A DNA stretch of 64,000 nt. Source: Clostridium facile. Lineage in GTDB: Bacteria > Bacillota > Clostridia > Oscillospirales > Ruminococcaceae. How positions within the stretch are numbered: the first letter of the stretch is position 1; each line of letters starts with the position of its first letter. The translations under genes and the position numbers were made by a program. Location: positions 496,001-560,000 of the forward strand of contig NZ_JACOQK010000001.1 in NCBI RefSeq assembly GCF_014297275.1. The letters are read 5' to 3'. A model generated the notes under the pieces. It was not told where the DNA came from, did no database searches, and saw only the letters and a program-made list of their open reading frames with translations. Below, in pieces: positions 42,152 through 51,700 of this stretch.

Positions 42152-45100
42152 ATGAAACACACATTAAAAACCAAAATGCTTGCCGCTGTATTAAGTGTTA
42201 CAATGGTTGCAAGTATGGGCATTGGTATGACACAAACTGCATTAGCGGGCAATATGGATAGCGCAATTTCCGCAGCGGAATTCGCAAAACCGGGTATGGA
42301 ATACCGTCCTGGCGTGCGTTGGTGGTGGTCTATGGGAACCAGTACGGAAGAGTTGTTGGAACAAATTGATTACCTGGCTGAAAATGGATTTGGTATGATT
42401 GAGATTGTACCATTTAACAGCGGGTACCTTACAGATGACCCAGCAGGTCCAATGGGCGCTACCTCTGCTACAGATACCATCTATCCAGATGAAAACCTGT
42501 TTGATTACGATACACCTTCCTACTATAAAAAATTGGAAACAGTAATCGCTGCAGCAGCGGAAAAAGGTATTATTGTCGATTTGAATATGGGTTCAGGGTA
42601 TCTTGCTAGTTATAAGACGGTTACCCCAGAGCAAAGCCAAGGAAATATGGCGCTGGGCAGAAATACCGTGACGGTTGCGGATGATGGCGTTAATCAGGCG
42701 TTAACTGTTACAATTCCAGAGGTAGAGGTCAGCCCGCTGTATGATGCTACCGCTAATGGTAATCCAATGGCGGAATGGTCTGGGGAGAAAACACTACAAG
42801 CATTAGTTTTCTCCAAAATTGACGGTACTGGAACCGAACTGAAAAAAGGAAACCAATTTATTGATTTGGAAAAACAAGAAGTTTCAAAATCCTATGATAA
42901 TCAGTTGGTTTTAGATGCGGAACACACAATTGTTGTTGATTTAACGGATAAAGAATACCATCCAGGCGATACTGTGACAGTAACACCAGATCTGGCAGGG
43001 AACTGGGAAGTAATTGCCCTATATACCGTGCCATCCTGTTCCATTCCAATCCGTGGTATCTATGATAAGAGCTATGTAGTAGACCATATGGATGCCAATG
43101 CAGTAAATGATTATGTCAACGATTGGTTGGGAAATCCAGAAGGATTGCAGCCAATTATTGAAAAATATGGTGATTCTATCCGTGCCGGGTTCAATGACAG
43201 CTATGAGTTCTACGATGATATGCTGTATAATAATAATCTGTACACAGAAGCGAAAAATCCAGATAATTTAATTGGATATGATATTTCTAAATATATTCCA
43301 GCTATGTACCAATTAAGCAATGATTGTTTTACTATCGGTAAAACCAATGGTAATATTGCTAAATATGACAAAACAACCGATACATTCTTAACTTATGACC
43401 TGACAGATGATGAAAAAACCCGTATTGAATATGACTATAACCAATTAATTAACCAGTTGTTTATGGAAGGAATGGAATCCTTTAGCAATACCTTAGAGGA
43501 TTATGGGATGGTATACCGCCAGCAAGCGTATAATCCTCCAATTGATACGATTAAATCCTCTTACTATGTGGATATCCCGGAAACAGAAGGCTTAAGCGAA
43601 TACTCTTTGCGCCGTGTTTCTTCAGGCGCCCATTTGTATGGCAAAAATCTGGTTACTTCCGAAGTGTATACCTTGGGTTCCACTCCGTACCAGTGTACCC
43701 CTCAATTTATTAAAAATGGGTATGATTTAATGGCAACCAGCGGTGTAAACAATTTCTTCTACCATGGACTAAGTTCCACTTACTTTGGCTCTGAAGAAGC
43801 AAAAGCAGTTGAAGCTTATGGGGAGAATGGCTGGCGTGGATGGCCAACAATTGGTATTGAGGTGGGTTCTGTTAATCCAATCTGGCCATATTTCAATAAT
43901 TTGAACACCTACGCGGCACGTGCCAACTATATGATGCGTCAGGGTACTCCAAGTTCGGATGTGGCAATTTACATGCCACTGTTCGGAAGCATTCAAGAAA
44001 CAGACGCAGTCAAAACAATGAATTACAACGGTTATACTTATGACGCTGTCAACGATGACGCAATCCAAAATGAATTCTCTTACCAGGACGGCAAGATTGT
44101 GGCCGCTACATCTGGCATGACCTACGATGTACTATTGATTCAGGATCAGACCATGCCAGTAGAAACTATCAACGCATTAAATGAATTAGCAAAACAGGGT
44201 GCTCCAATTATATTCTATGGGGATTTACCAAACAAGCAGCCAAGCTACGCGGATGGAAATTATGCAGCATTAGACCAACAAGTAGTAGATGCCGCAACGG
44301 CAATTACAACGAATTATGATAATGTTACCTGTGTTTCTACTATGGAAGAATATACGATAGCATTAGATCAAAATGTAACAGCTCCAATTTCTTGTGAATA
44401 TAATACCAACGTACGTTTGGCAAGAAGAAGCCTGGAAACAGGAGGAGAACTGGCGTATATCCGCAATACTTCTAAAGAGCAAATGACTGTCACTCTGGAT
44501 ATTGATCCATCTTTGGAAAACTGCTACTGGCTGGATCAGAACAGCGGGGAAATTTACCAAGCGGAAAAGGATGGCAACACTATCACTGTGACCCTGGAGT
44601 CTGAAGCAGCAATTGGGTTAGTATGTGAACCAGAACAGGTTGGTTTCCAAGAATCTGAGTTATCTGAAGGAATTCCAGATAGCATCAATACCCAGCCAGT
44701 GGATGAAACAATCCCATTGGAAGGGTTTACCCTAAGTGTAACTGCTGATAACATTGGCTCAACACAAAGAGGAGAACAGCAAACCGTTACCTATGATGGT
44801 GAAAATGTATTTGGAAACTGGAAAGATGATAGCTTTAACGATGGGACGTTGAAATATGTAAGTGATCCAGGAACCTATACAACAACCTTCCAGATGGAGG
44901 ACATAAACAACGAAAAAGTGGTATTGGATTTAGGCAATGTTTATTCCGCTGCAACTGTAACCGTAAATGGAACAGAAATTGGACAAGTAACATTTGAACC
45001 ATTTACCATTGATATTACATCAGCATTAAAAACTGGAGAAAACACCATAAATATAGAAATTCAACCATTGGGTGCAAACCGCCGTGCAGGATTTGCGGCC

Positions 45101-46045
45101 GCTTATCAAGAAATCAAAGCAGCAGGGGAAACACCATCACCATTCTATAATTTCTATAATAATTACTGTAGTTCTGCAAAACCTGTAGATACTGGAATAG
45201 AAGGACCAATCCAACTAAACGTATATCAGGCGGATGTACAGGCAGATAAGGGTATTTTGAACTCTGTGATTCAATACGCAGAAGCTGCCAAAGAAAGTGG
45301 CGAATATGACAATGCCATTGAAAGCGTACAGAAATCCTTTGACGCTGCTTTGGAAAATGCAAAAACAGTAGCAAACAATGCTGGGGCTACCCAGGAAGAA
45401 GTAGATGCAGCATGGAAAACCTTGCTGAATGAAATCCATAAATTAGGATTTGTAGCTGGGGATAAAACAGAACTGGCTTCCCTGATAGAAGCAGCAAATG
45501 AAATCAATGCGGAACTTGACCGTTATGTGGAAGCAGGCAAAGCGGAATTCACCGCAGCATTAGAATCAGCAGTAGCGGTATATGAAGATGGCGACGCCAT
45601 GCAGGCAGAAGTAAATGAAGCAGCAGATAACCTGTTGAGCGCAATGCTGAACCTGAGATACAAAGCAGATAAGTCTATCCTGGAAGATGTTCTTACAGAA
45701 GCAGGCAAAGTAGATGCAAACGCATACACAGCAGAAAGCTACGCAGCATTACAAGCAGCAGTAGCAGAAGCAAGCGATGTATACAACAACGAAAACGCAA
45801 CCCAGGAAGAAGTAGATGCAGCAGTAACAAGTGTACAAACAGCAATAGATAACCTGGTAGCAGTAGATGGAACCCCTGCTGAAACTCCAACGGAAAACAA
45901 TAATACAGCTAGAAGCCAGACAGGACAGGAATCCACTACACCAAAAGCAAACGCAGCGAAAACAGGCGACTTTGCACCAATTGCTGGAATGGCAGCAATA
46001 GCAATTGCAGGAGCTGCACTGGTTCTCTCCCGTAAGAAAAAATAA
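42152..46045 (+). CDS. Surface GH106-like alpha-L-rhamnosidase with FIVAR repeats and sorting signal
   Basis: A 1297-residue exported protein starting at ATG 42152, 5 bases after GGAGG. A signal peptide covers about residues 1-32. The catalytic region opens with YRPGVRWWWSMGTSTEELL and LAENGFGMIEIVPFNSGY, the typical start of GH106-type glycosidases, and extends to about 850. A beta-sandwich galactose-binding-like domain follows (VVLDLGNVYSAATVTVNG, about 930-960). Three FIVAR units occupy about 1031-1240. The tail is AAKTGD at 1268-1273, a hydrophobic helix and RKKK. By family it removes rhamnose from complex glycans. The divergent AraC gene probably regulates it. Confidence 0.85.
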   Translation: MKHTLKTKMLAAVLSVTMVASMGIGMTQTALAGNMDSAISAAEFAKPGMEYRPGVRWWWSMGTSTEELLEQIDYLAENGFGMIEIVPFNSGYLTDDPAGPMGATSATDTIYPDENLFDYDTPSYYKKLETVIAAAAEKGIIVDLNMGSGYLASYKTVTPEQSQGNMALGRNTVTVADDGVNQALTVTIPEVEVSPLYDATANGNPMAEWSGEKTLQALVFSKIDGTGTELKKGNQFIDLEKQEVSKSYDNQLVLDAEHTIVVDLTDKEYHPGDTVTVTPDLAGNWEVIALYTVPSCSIPIRGIYDKSYVVDHMDANAVNDYVNDWLGNPEGLQPIIEKYGDSIRAGFNDSYEFYDDMLYNNNLYTEAKNPDNLIGYDISKYIPAMYQLSNDCFTIGKTNGNIAKYDKTTDTFLTYDLTDDEKTRIEYDYNQLINQLFMEGMESFSNTLEDYGMVYRQQAYNPPIDTIKSSYYVDIPETEGLSEYSLRRVSSGAHLYGKNLVTSEVYTLGSTPYQCTPQFIKNGYDLMATSGVNNFFYHGLSSTYFGSEEAKAVEAYGENGWRGWPTIGIEVGSVNPIWPYFNNLNTYAARANYMMRQGTPSSDVAIYMPLFGSIQETDAVKTMNYNGYTYDAVNDDAIQNEFSYQDGKIVAATSGMTYDVLLIQDQTMPVETINALNELAKQGAPIIFYGDLPNKQPSYADGNYAALDQQVVDAATAITTNYDNVTCVSTMEEYTIALDQNVTAPISCEYNTNVRLARRSLETGGELAYIRNTSKEQMTVTLDIDPSLENCYWLDQNSGEIYQAEKDGNTITVTLESEAAIGLVCEPEQVGFQESELSEGIPDSINTQPVDETIPLEGFTLSVTADNIGSTQRGEQQTVTYDGENVFGNWKDDSFNDGTLKYVSDPGTYTTTFQMEDINNEKVVLDLGNVYSAATVTVNGTEIGQVTFEPFTIDITSALKTGENTINIEIQPLGANRRAGFAAAYQEIKAAGETPSPFYNFYNNYCSSAKPVDTGIEGPIQLNVYQADVQADKGILNSVIQYAEAAKESGEYDNAIESVQKSFDAALENAKTVANNAGATQEEVDAAWKTLLNEIHKLGFVAGDKTELASLIEAANEINAELDRYVEAGKAEFTAALESAVAVYEDGDAMQAEVNEAADNLLSAMLNLRYKADKSILEDVLTEAGKVDANAYTAESYAALQAAVAEASDVYNNENATQEEVDAAVTSVQTAIDNLVAVDGTPAETPTENNNTARSQTGQESTTPKANAAKTGDFAPIAGMAAIAIAGAALVLSRKKK
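45242..45870 (+). repeat. Triple-FIVAR module, copy 2
   Basis: Three units (ADKGILNSVIQYAEAAK, GDKTELASLIEAANEI, ADKSILEDVLTEAGKV). By eye this is almost the same protein sequence as copy 3 at 48975-49597, including long shared stretches such as YDNAIESVQKSFDAALENAK and AELDRYVEAGKAEFTAALE. Copy 1 at 2150-2776 is more distant. Confidence 0.88.
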
Positions 46046-46085
46046 CTCATAACGTTTTCTTCTTCTCTTTTCTCTCAATAGAATA

Positions 46086-46121
46086 CACAAAGGGTCGGTT
46101 TGATAAAACCGGCCTTTTGTG
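46086..46121 (+). terminator. Terminator of the GH106-like gene
   Basis: CACAAAGGGTCGGTTT pairs with AAACCGGCCTTTTGTG (two wobble pairs), 40 bases after the stop. The T tract is inside the stem and weak. Confidence 0.65.
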
Positions 46122-46412
46122 ATGTATGGGGGATCCGGATATTATGCAAATCACTTACCGAAAAACGGTATTTTCTTATTTGTTATTTCTAAGTGGATGA
46201 AATGGCATAGAAAATTTAATCGTTTATTCATGATTTTCCCCAGTTTTTAAAGATATCCGTAATTCGGAAATTAGCTTATTTAATCTGCTGATTTTTGTCG
46301 TATTATTCGTTTTATTTTATCGTATTTCTCCAATTTATTTTCCTGTTTTTGTATATGAGATAACCTGCTTTTGGTAAATGATTTAAACTATTTTGTTAGG
46401 AAAAATATGGGT

Positions 46413-46442
46413 TTGACAAACGATTCTTTTCCTTGCTATGAT
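46413..46442 (+). promoter_or_regulatory. Promoter far upstream of the GH25 gene
   Basis: TTGACA at 46413-46418 and TATGAT at 46437-46442 are 18 bases apart. The start near 46449 would give a leader of about 530 bases before the GH25 gene. Confidence 0.6.
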
Positions 46443-46448
46443 AGAAAA

Positions 46449-46979
46449 ATACGAAACTTATATTTGAATTGAAATATAAGTTTGGCGGGTTGCAGAGTAG
46501 GAAATATTTCGTTTGGCAAACGTTGCTGTTTCATAAAAAATAATATTGGATTGGGAGCTTATGGAATGGGACTTTCAAGACGTTTCCTATGAAAAATAGT
46601 CTCCAGTCTTATGGCTGGCGAAATGGAGATATACTGACAGTGTGACAAACAAAAATTTCTATTTGTAGACTTATTTACTTATGACACTAGTATTTTGTTT
46701 TACATCGTATTTGATGGCTTTTAAACGACCGATATGTGCTGAATGTACCGCTAAAAATAACAGTTTATTTTATGGAACAGAAATGATTTTATTCCATCTA
46801 TTGTAAATCATGTTTGGCTTCAAATAGAACCTAGATCGTTTTTTGAATTGGATTCTATTTTTTAGTAAATAAAATAGGGCTTTTCCTAACAGGTAGGCCC
46901 ACTTTATTTGTATGGACAAGTATAACGGAACCAATTTCTATTATGACAAAATTGATCGAAATATCAAAGGAGAATGAGG
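46449..46979 (+). other. Long leader region of the GH25 gene with hairpins
   Basis: No ORF is supported. A perfect 12-bp hairpin, AAACTTATATTT/AAATATAAGTTT (46454-46465/46472-46483), lies at the expected 5' end. Further pairings include CGTTT/AAACG near 46511 and a TCTCCA/TGGAGA stem enclosing CCAG/CTGG near 46602-46630. A weak hairpin with GGGC/GCCC arms lies at 46865-46911. It could be a structured leader, a separate small RNA, or a silent AT-rich spacer. Confidence 0.35.
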
Positions 46980-48191
46980 ATGTTAAAACGCATTATTTTA
47001 TCTGGCATTAGTTTTTGTATCGCAATCAGCTTAACGGTCCTTTCTGTATTGGCAAAGCAGCAGGCAGTTCCTGAAAAAACGGTTGTTTCGTCACGACCTC
47101 CTGTTTCTTCCCTAAGTGTAGAATCTTCCTCCTCGGAAATCGAATCTTCATCGGAAGAGGTTTCATCTTCTGAGCCAGAGAGTTCCGAGCCAGTTTCCAG
47201 TGCGCCTCCCGCTCCGGCTCCTGTACAAAAAATTACAGGAAAGGTAACAAAAGACCCCCAGTTTAAACCAACTGAGGAGAACAAAAAAGAGGACCCGCAA
47301 AAAAATGAGCATCCAGATGCTGGTCCAGGGGGTTCCATTACGATTCCAGATACCCCAACTACACCGCCAGCATCTTCTGCTCCATCCCAGCCAGAACAAG
47401 GGGGAGATACAGCTCCTCCCCAGCCAGGCCCAACCTTCCCAACTGATCCAAATTATACGGGATGGTGGGAAACGGATGGAAAAACCTACTGTTATCAGAA
47501 CGGACAAAAGATGACAGGTTGGAAGAACATCAATAATATAGGGTATTGGTTTAATGGCAATGGAGAACTTTCCTCTAAAATGGGGATTGACGTTTCAGTC
47601 CATCAAGGAAAAATCGACTGGCAAGCGGTAAAATCCGATGGGATTGAGTTTGCATTAATCCGTGTGGGATACCGTGGTAGTGTATCCGGAAAGATTGTAA
47701 TCGACACCCGGTTTGAGGAAAATGTACGTGCGGCAGCTGCTGCCGGAATTGAATGCGGTGTTTATTTCTTTTCCCAGGCAATCAACGCCGATGAAGGTAG
47801 GGCAGAAGCAGAATTTGCATTAAACGCTATTAGTGGTTTGCCAGTTACCGGCCCTGTTATTATTGATACTGAATATGTTGCCTGGAATCCAGGCGCCGGC
47901 GATACCGAACCCCGTGGAAACCGTACCAGCACTTCCGCCCGTACGGATGCGGTAGCTGCCTTTTGCCAAACAGTGGCTTCCGCTGGAAAACAAACTATGA
48001 TTTATGCCAGCCAGTCCTGGTATGAGAATAACCTTCAATTGAGCCGTTTAACTTCCTATCAAAAATGGTTAGCCCGTTGGAGTGAGAGTGTCACTTGGAA
48101 CCACGATTTTACCATCTGGCAATGTACCGATAAGGGCAAGGTAAAAGGGATTAACGGAAACGTTGACCGCAATGCCTGGAAAATAGGATAA
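46980..48191 (+). CDS. Secreted GH25 muramidase with cell-wall-binding repeat
   Basis: A 403-residue protein from ATG 46980, 7 bases after AAAGGAG; the ATG at 46974 is too close to that site. An N-terminal hydrophobic signal or anchor is followed by a Ser/Glu-rich and then Pro-rich linker (about 35-155). One choline-binding-type repeat (GWWETDGKTYCYQNGQKMTG, about 160-200) precedes the GH25 domain. The active site is intact: Asp204 in GIDVSVHQGK and Asp296-Thr-Glu298 in PVIIDTEYVAW. It cleaves the beta-1,4 bond between MurNAc and GlcNAc in peptidoglycan, for wall turnover or division. Confidence 0.94.
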   Translation: MLKRIILSGISFCIAISLTVLSVLAKQQAVPEKTVVSSRPPVSSLSVESSSSEIESSSEEVSSSEPESSEPVSSAPPAPAPVQKITGKVTKDPQFKPTEENKKEDPQKNEHPDAGPGGSITIPDTPTTPPASSAPSQPEQGGDTAPPQPGPTFPTDPNYTGWWETDGKTYCYQNGQKMTGWKNINNIGYWFNGNGELSSKMGIDVSVHQGKIDWQAVKSDGIEFALIRVGYRGSVSGKIVIDTRFEENVRAAAAAGIECGVYFFSQAINADEGRAEAEFALNAISGLPVTGPVIIDTEYVAWNPGAGDTEPRGNRTSTSARTDAVAAFCQTVASAGKQTMIYASQSWYENNLQLSRLTSYQKWLARWSESVTWNHDFTIWQCTDKGKVKGINGNVDRNAWKIG

Positions 48192-48234
48192 GAATAGTTC
48201 ATTTTTTAGTTTTCCTTCTCAAATTAGAGTTGCT

Positions 48235-48266
48235 CCCTGTTGTAGTTATCTTTCTATAACAGGGAA
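48235..48266 (+). terminator. Terminator of the secreted GH25 gene
   Basis: TCCCTGTTGTAG pairs with CTATAACAGGGA (one wobble pair), with a T-rich tail, 44 bases after the stop. Confidence 0.75.
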
Positions 48267-48426
48267 ATTTTATTTCTTTCAGGTACAACAAATCTCTAGT
48301 TTTAAATAAAAAACCTTTTATGGTTCTAAAAAGAATGGTTTTTAGTTGAATTAAGAACAAATATAAAAATGGTTGTCTGTTAGTGCATTTAGTTAATGAT
48401 AGTTATCTCAACCAGCTTATCTGATT

Positions 48427-48465
48427 GCCTCAATCTATTGAAATTATAAGACTGAGGCGCTTTTT
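48427..48465 (+). terminator. Second terminator-like hairpin
   Basis: GCCTCAATCT pairs with AGACTGAGGC with one mismatch and is followed by GCTTTTT. It is 160 bases beyond the first terminator and has no gene of its own. Confidence 0.5.
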
Positions 48466-48723
48466 GAAACAATGCTATATCGTTTCAGTTTCTCCTTTTG
48501 CAAGATTTTAATGGTAACAGAAGCTTTTTATAGGAGTATTCTCCAACAATATAGATACTTTTCTTCTTCTTTAAGATATACGGTTTGAAGGAAGGCGAAA
48601 TGATAAATTATGCTATTTTACCTTCTCATATGGTTTAATATGATGGAATAGCACAAAAAGGATTGCTGTTATTGATTCATGATAGGATTTTACTTTTGAT
48701 TCGTTCCTCTTAAACGGCAAAGA

Positions 48724-48761
48724 AAAAACCAAAGCCCCAAAATAAAGTGGCTTTGGTTTTT
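48724..48761 (-). terminator. Terminator of the metallophosphoesterase gene
   Basis: A perfect 13-bp stem AAAAACCAAAGCC/GGCTTTGGTTTTT lies 26 bases past the stop at 48787 on the minus strand. Confidence 0.88.
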
Positions 48762-48786
48762 CTTTATTGTTTTAAATGGAATATAC

Positions 48787-51700
48787 TTAGATATTAGAAG
48801 CTTTCTTTTTGAGGGTGAGTACTAGGACAAGACCTGCAACTGTGATAGCTGCAATTCCTGCAACTGGATTCATATCTCCTGTTTTTGCAGTGTTTGCTTT
48901 GGCTGTAGTGCTTTCTTGTCCGGCTTGAGTAGCGTTGTTGTCGGTAGTTGTTGTTTCATTTACGGTTCCATTCACTGCTACCAGGTTATCCATTGCGGTT
49001 TGTACACTTGTTACTGCTGCATCTACTTCTTCCTGGGTTGCATTTTCATTTTCCAGTACTGCTTTTGCATCATTTACTGCTGCTGTCAACACTGCGTAGC
49101 TTTCCGCTGTGTATGCATTTGCATCTACTTTGCCTGCTTCCGCAAGAACATCTTCCAGGATGGACTTATCTGCTTTGTATCTCAGGTTCAGCATCGCATT
49201 TAATAAATCATCCGCTACTTGGTTGATTTCTGCTTGCATAGCATCTCCATCTTCATATACCGCTACTGCTGCTTCTAATGCTGCGGTGAATTCTGCTTTG
49301 CCTGCTTCCACATAACGGTCAAGTTCTGCATTGATTTCATTGGCCGCTTCAATCAAAGAAGCTAACGCTGTTTTATCCCCAGCTACAAATCCTAATTTGT
49401 GGATTTCATTCAGCAAGGTTTTCCATGCTGTGTCCACTTCTTCCTGGGTAGCCCCAGCATTGCCTGCTACTGTTTTCGCATTTTCCAAAGCAGCGTCAAA
49501 GGATTTTTGTACGGATTCGATTGCATTATCATATTCTCCGCTTACTTTGGCATTTTCTGCGTAGGTAATTACTTGGTTTAAAATTGTTTTGTTAATTTTT
49601 TCAACCGTGTATTGGTTTGTAATGGTAGTGTTATTATCTTTTGGATAGTTGCTATCAATCGCTAGGGAATTTACAATGCTATTTGCAAAATCGCCCAGTT
49701 GCTGCCGCATTTCTTCAGTTAATAAACCTTCTGTTGCTTCTGTACCTGTTTCTGGATCAGCTGGCGTACCGTTAATCAATTCTGATAGGATTTCTTCAAA
49801 GTTGACACTGATCCCAATTAAGCCACCAACATTGTTGATTTTTGTAATCAAGTCCTGAACAGTGTAGCCATCCGGAATCATTCTGGTGCTACCTTCAGCT
49901 GTCCATCCTACAAACATTGCCATCAGGTTAATCATGGTTTTGGTATTGTCATTTAAAGGTTGGATTAAAACAGTCCTCCCTTCCACTGGAATCCATTCTT
50001 TTGTAGTCAAGTTCCAGCCAGCGATACCTGTCAGGTCTTTTAAGGATACCTGATCCAATACCTGGGTAAGCAGGTTGGAAACATGTTGGATAAGCAGATT
50101 CACAATTTGGTCAACTACTTCACCACTGCTAATAGCTTGCTCAGCGGAAGCTACCCATGCAGGCATGTTGTCTTTGTTATCGTTTCCAGCTAAATGGCTC
50201 TGGTATGCATAGTTCGCAAGGTCTAAAATGGTTTTTGTTTCTGACTCAGTCTGGTATACAGGGACTGCTAATAAATCGCTCGCTAAAGCATCAATGGCAT
50301 TATCTAAAATAGTAGGGTTCGCCACCATACTGTCCAATGTACCAAATACAGGAGTTAAAGCTTCTTTTAAACCCTGTACAGGGATCGATGCCCAATATCC
50401 ATCTGGATCTTCTCCTGGAGCAGCATCTGGGGCTTCATCACTGGCAATCCAAATTTTAATGGTATTGCCCTCATAATAAACGTTGGTTCCTGCCTCTGGA
50501 GTTGTTGGGAGAAGTAGAGGAAGTGCAACATCAATAAGTTGTTCAATGGTTAAATTACCATCACCGGGGAGGGTATCGCCCAATAAATTGTTGATCAAAG
50601 CTTCCAACGCTGGTTTGACTCCACCAGCTTCCGTGATTTGGTCATAATAACCGTGGAGGAAACCATTTACAGTGGTGGATACCATATCAACAGAGAAGCC
50701 GTGTTGCTGACCATACGCGGTAATATCTTCAATCGTCTGTTCTTCTCCTGTTAATGGGTTCGTAAAGGTGATTGGGCCTAGGTTTGTTGTAGTAGAAACC
50801 GACATGTTTTCAGTTACAACCCCGTTGTCCAGATTTCTGTTAATGGTTACAAAACGCATTGGAGACGGGTAAGTGACAACTGATCCGGTTTCAATATCAT
50901 ACAGAGTATTTCCAGCTTCTGTTGTCATAGTTGCAATATCGTTGGCGTGCATATGACCAGTAAAAATATACTGCATACCGGCGTCAGCGAATTCTTCACT
51001 TAAACGTTCATAATCGTTGACCAGGTACATTGGCAAAATAGTAGGTTCCAGTTCGAAGTGTGGAACCATACCATGGTGTTCTAAGCCGATAACAGTATCG
51101 CCACGGTCTTTTGCTTCTTTAATTTGTTCTAAAATCCAATTTTCCAAATCGGCACTAATGGCACCGGAAGTTTCGTGTTCATCTAAGCCAGAATCGGTAT
51201 TGTCGGCACTATAACGTGCAGAATCAATCGCAATTACAGTATAGCCATCTTCTGGACGAGCTACATAAGATAAACCACCAGCTTCTTTTCCTTCAGGAGG
51301 AGTGTAAGTATCAATAATACTTTCATCTTCAAATGTTACATCGCTGTAGATTTGTTTAAAATCCTCTGGTTCTGTGCGTCCTGCTGGAATAGCGGTGCCA
51401 TCTTCCGTATTAAAGTTCATAGCATTAGAGTTTCGGAGGTCATGGTTGCCAGGTACAACATATACTTTTAAGTTTGGAACTTCTTCTTTTAAATGTTCCA
51501 ATTTTTCTGCCAGTTGCTCATGGCCTTCTTTTTCACCGTCTTTGGTCAAGTCGCCAGAGATCATCAGTACATCAGGTTGGTCTTCCTTTACGGTTTCCAA
51601 CATTTTATCTAAAATGGCAGCACTTTCTGTAAACATTTTACGGTCGCTGTTCAGGTGATTGGTATAATCGGTGGTATCCTTGATCATATCAGGGGACAAA

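Larger units (their letters stand above)
48192..48723. other. Intergenic region with two hairpins, no gene
   Basis: About 530 bases between convergent genes. It holds a terminator at 48235-48266 and a second hairpin at 48427-48465, but no coding sequence. Confidence 0.45.
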
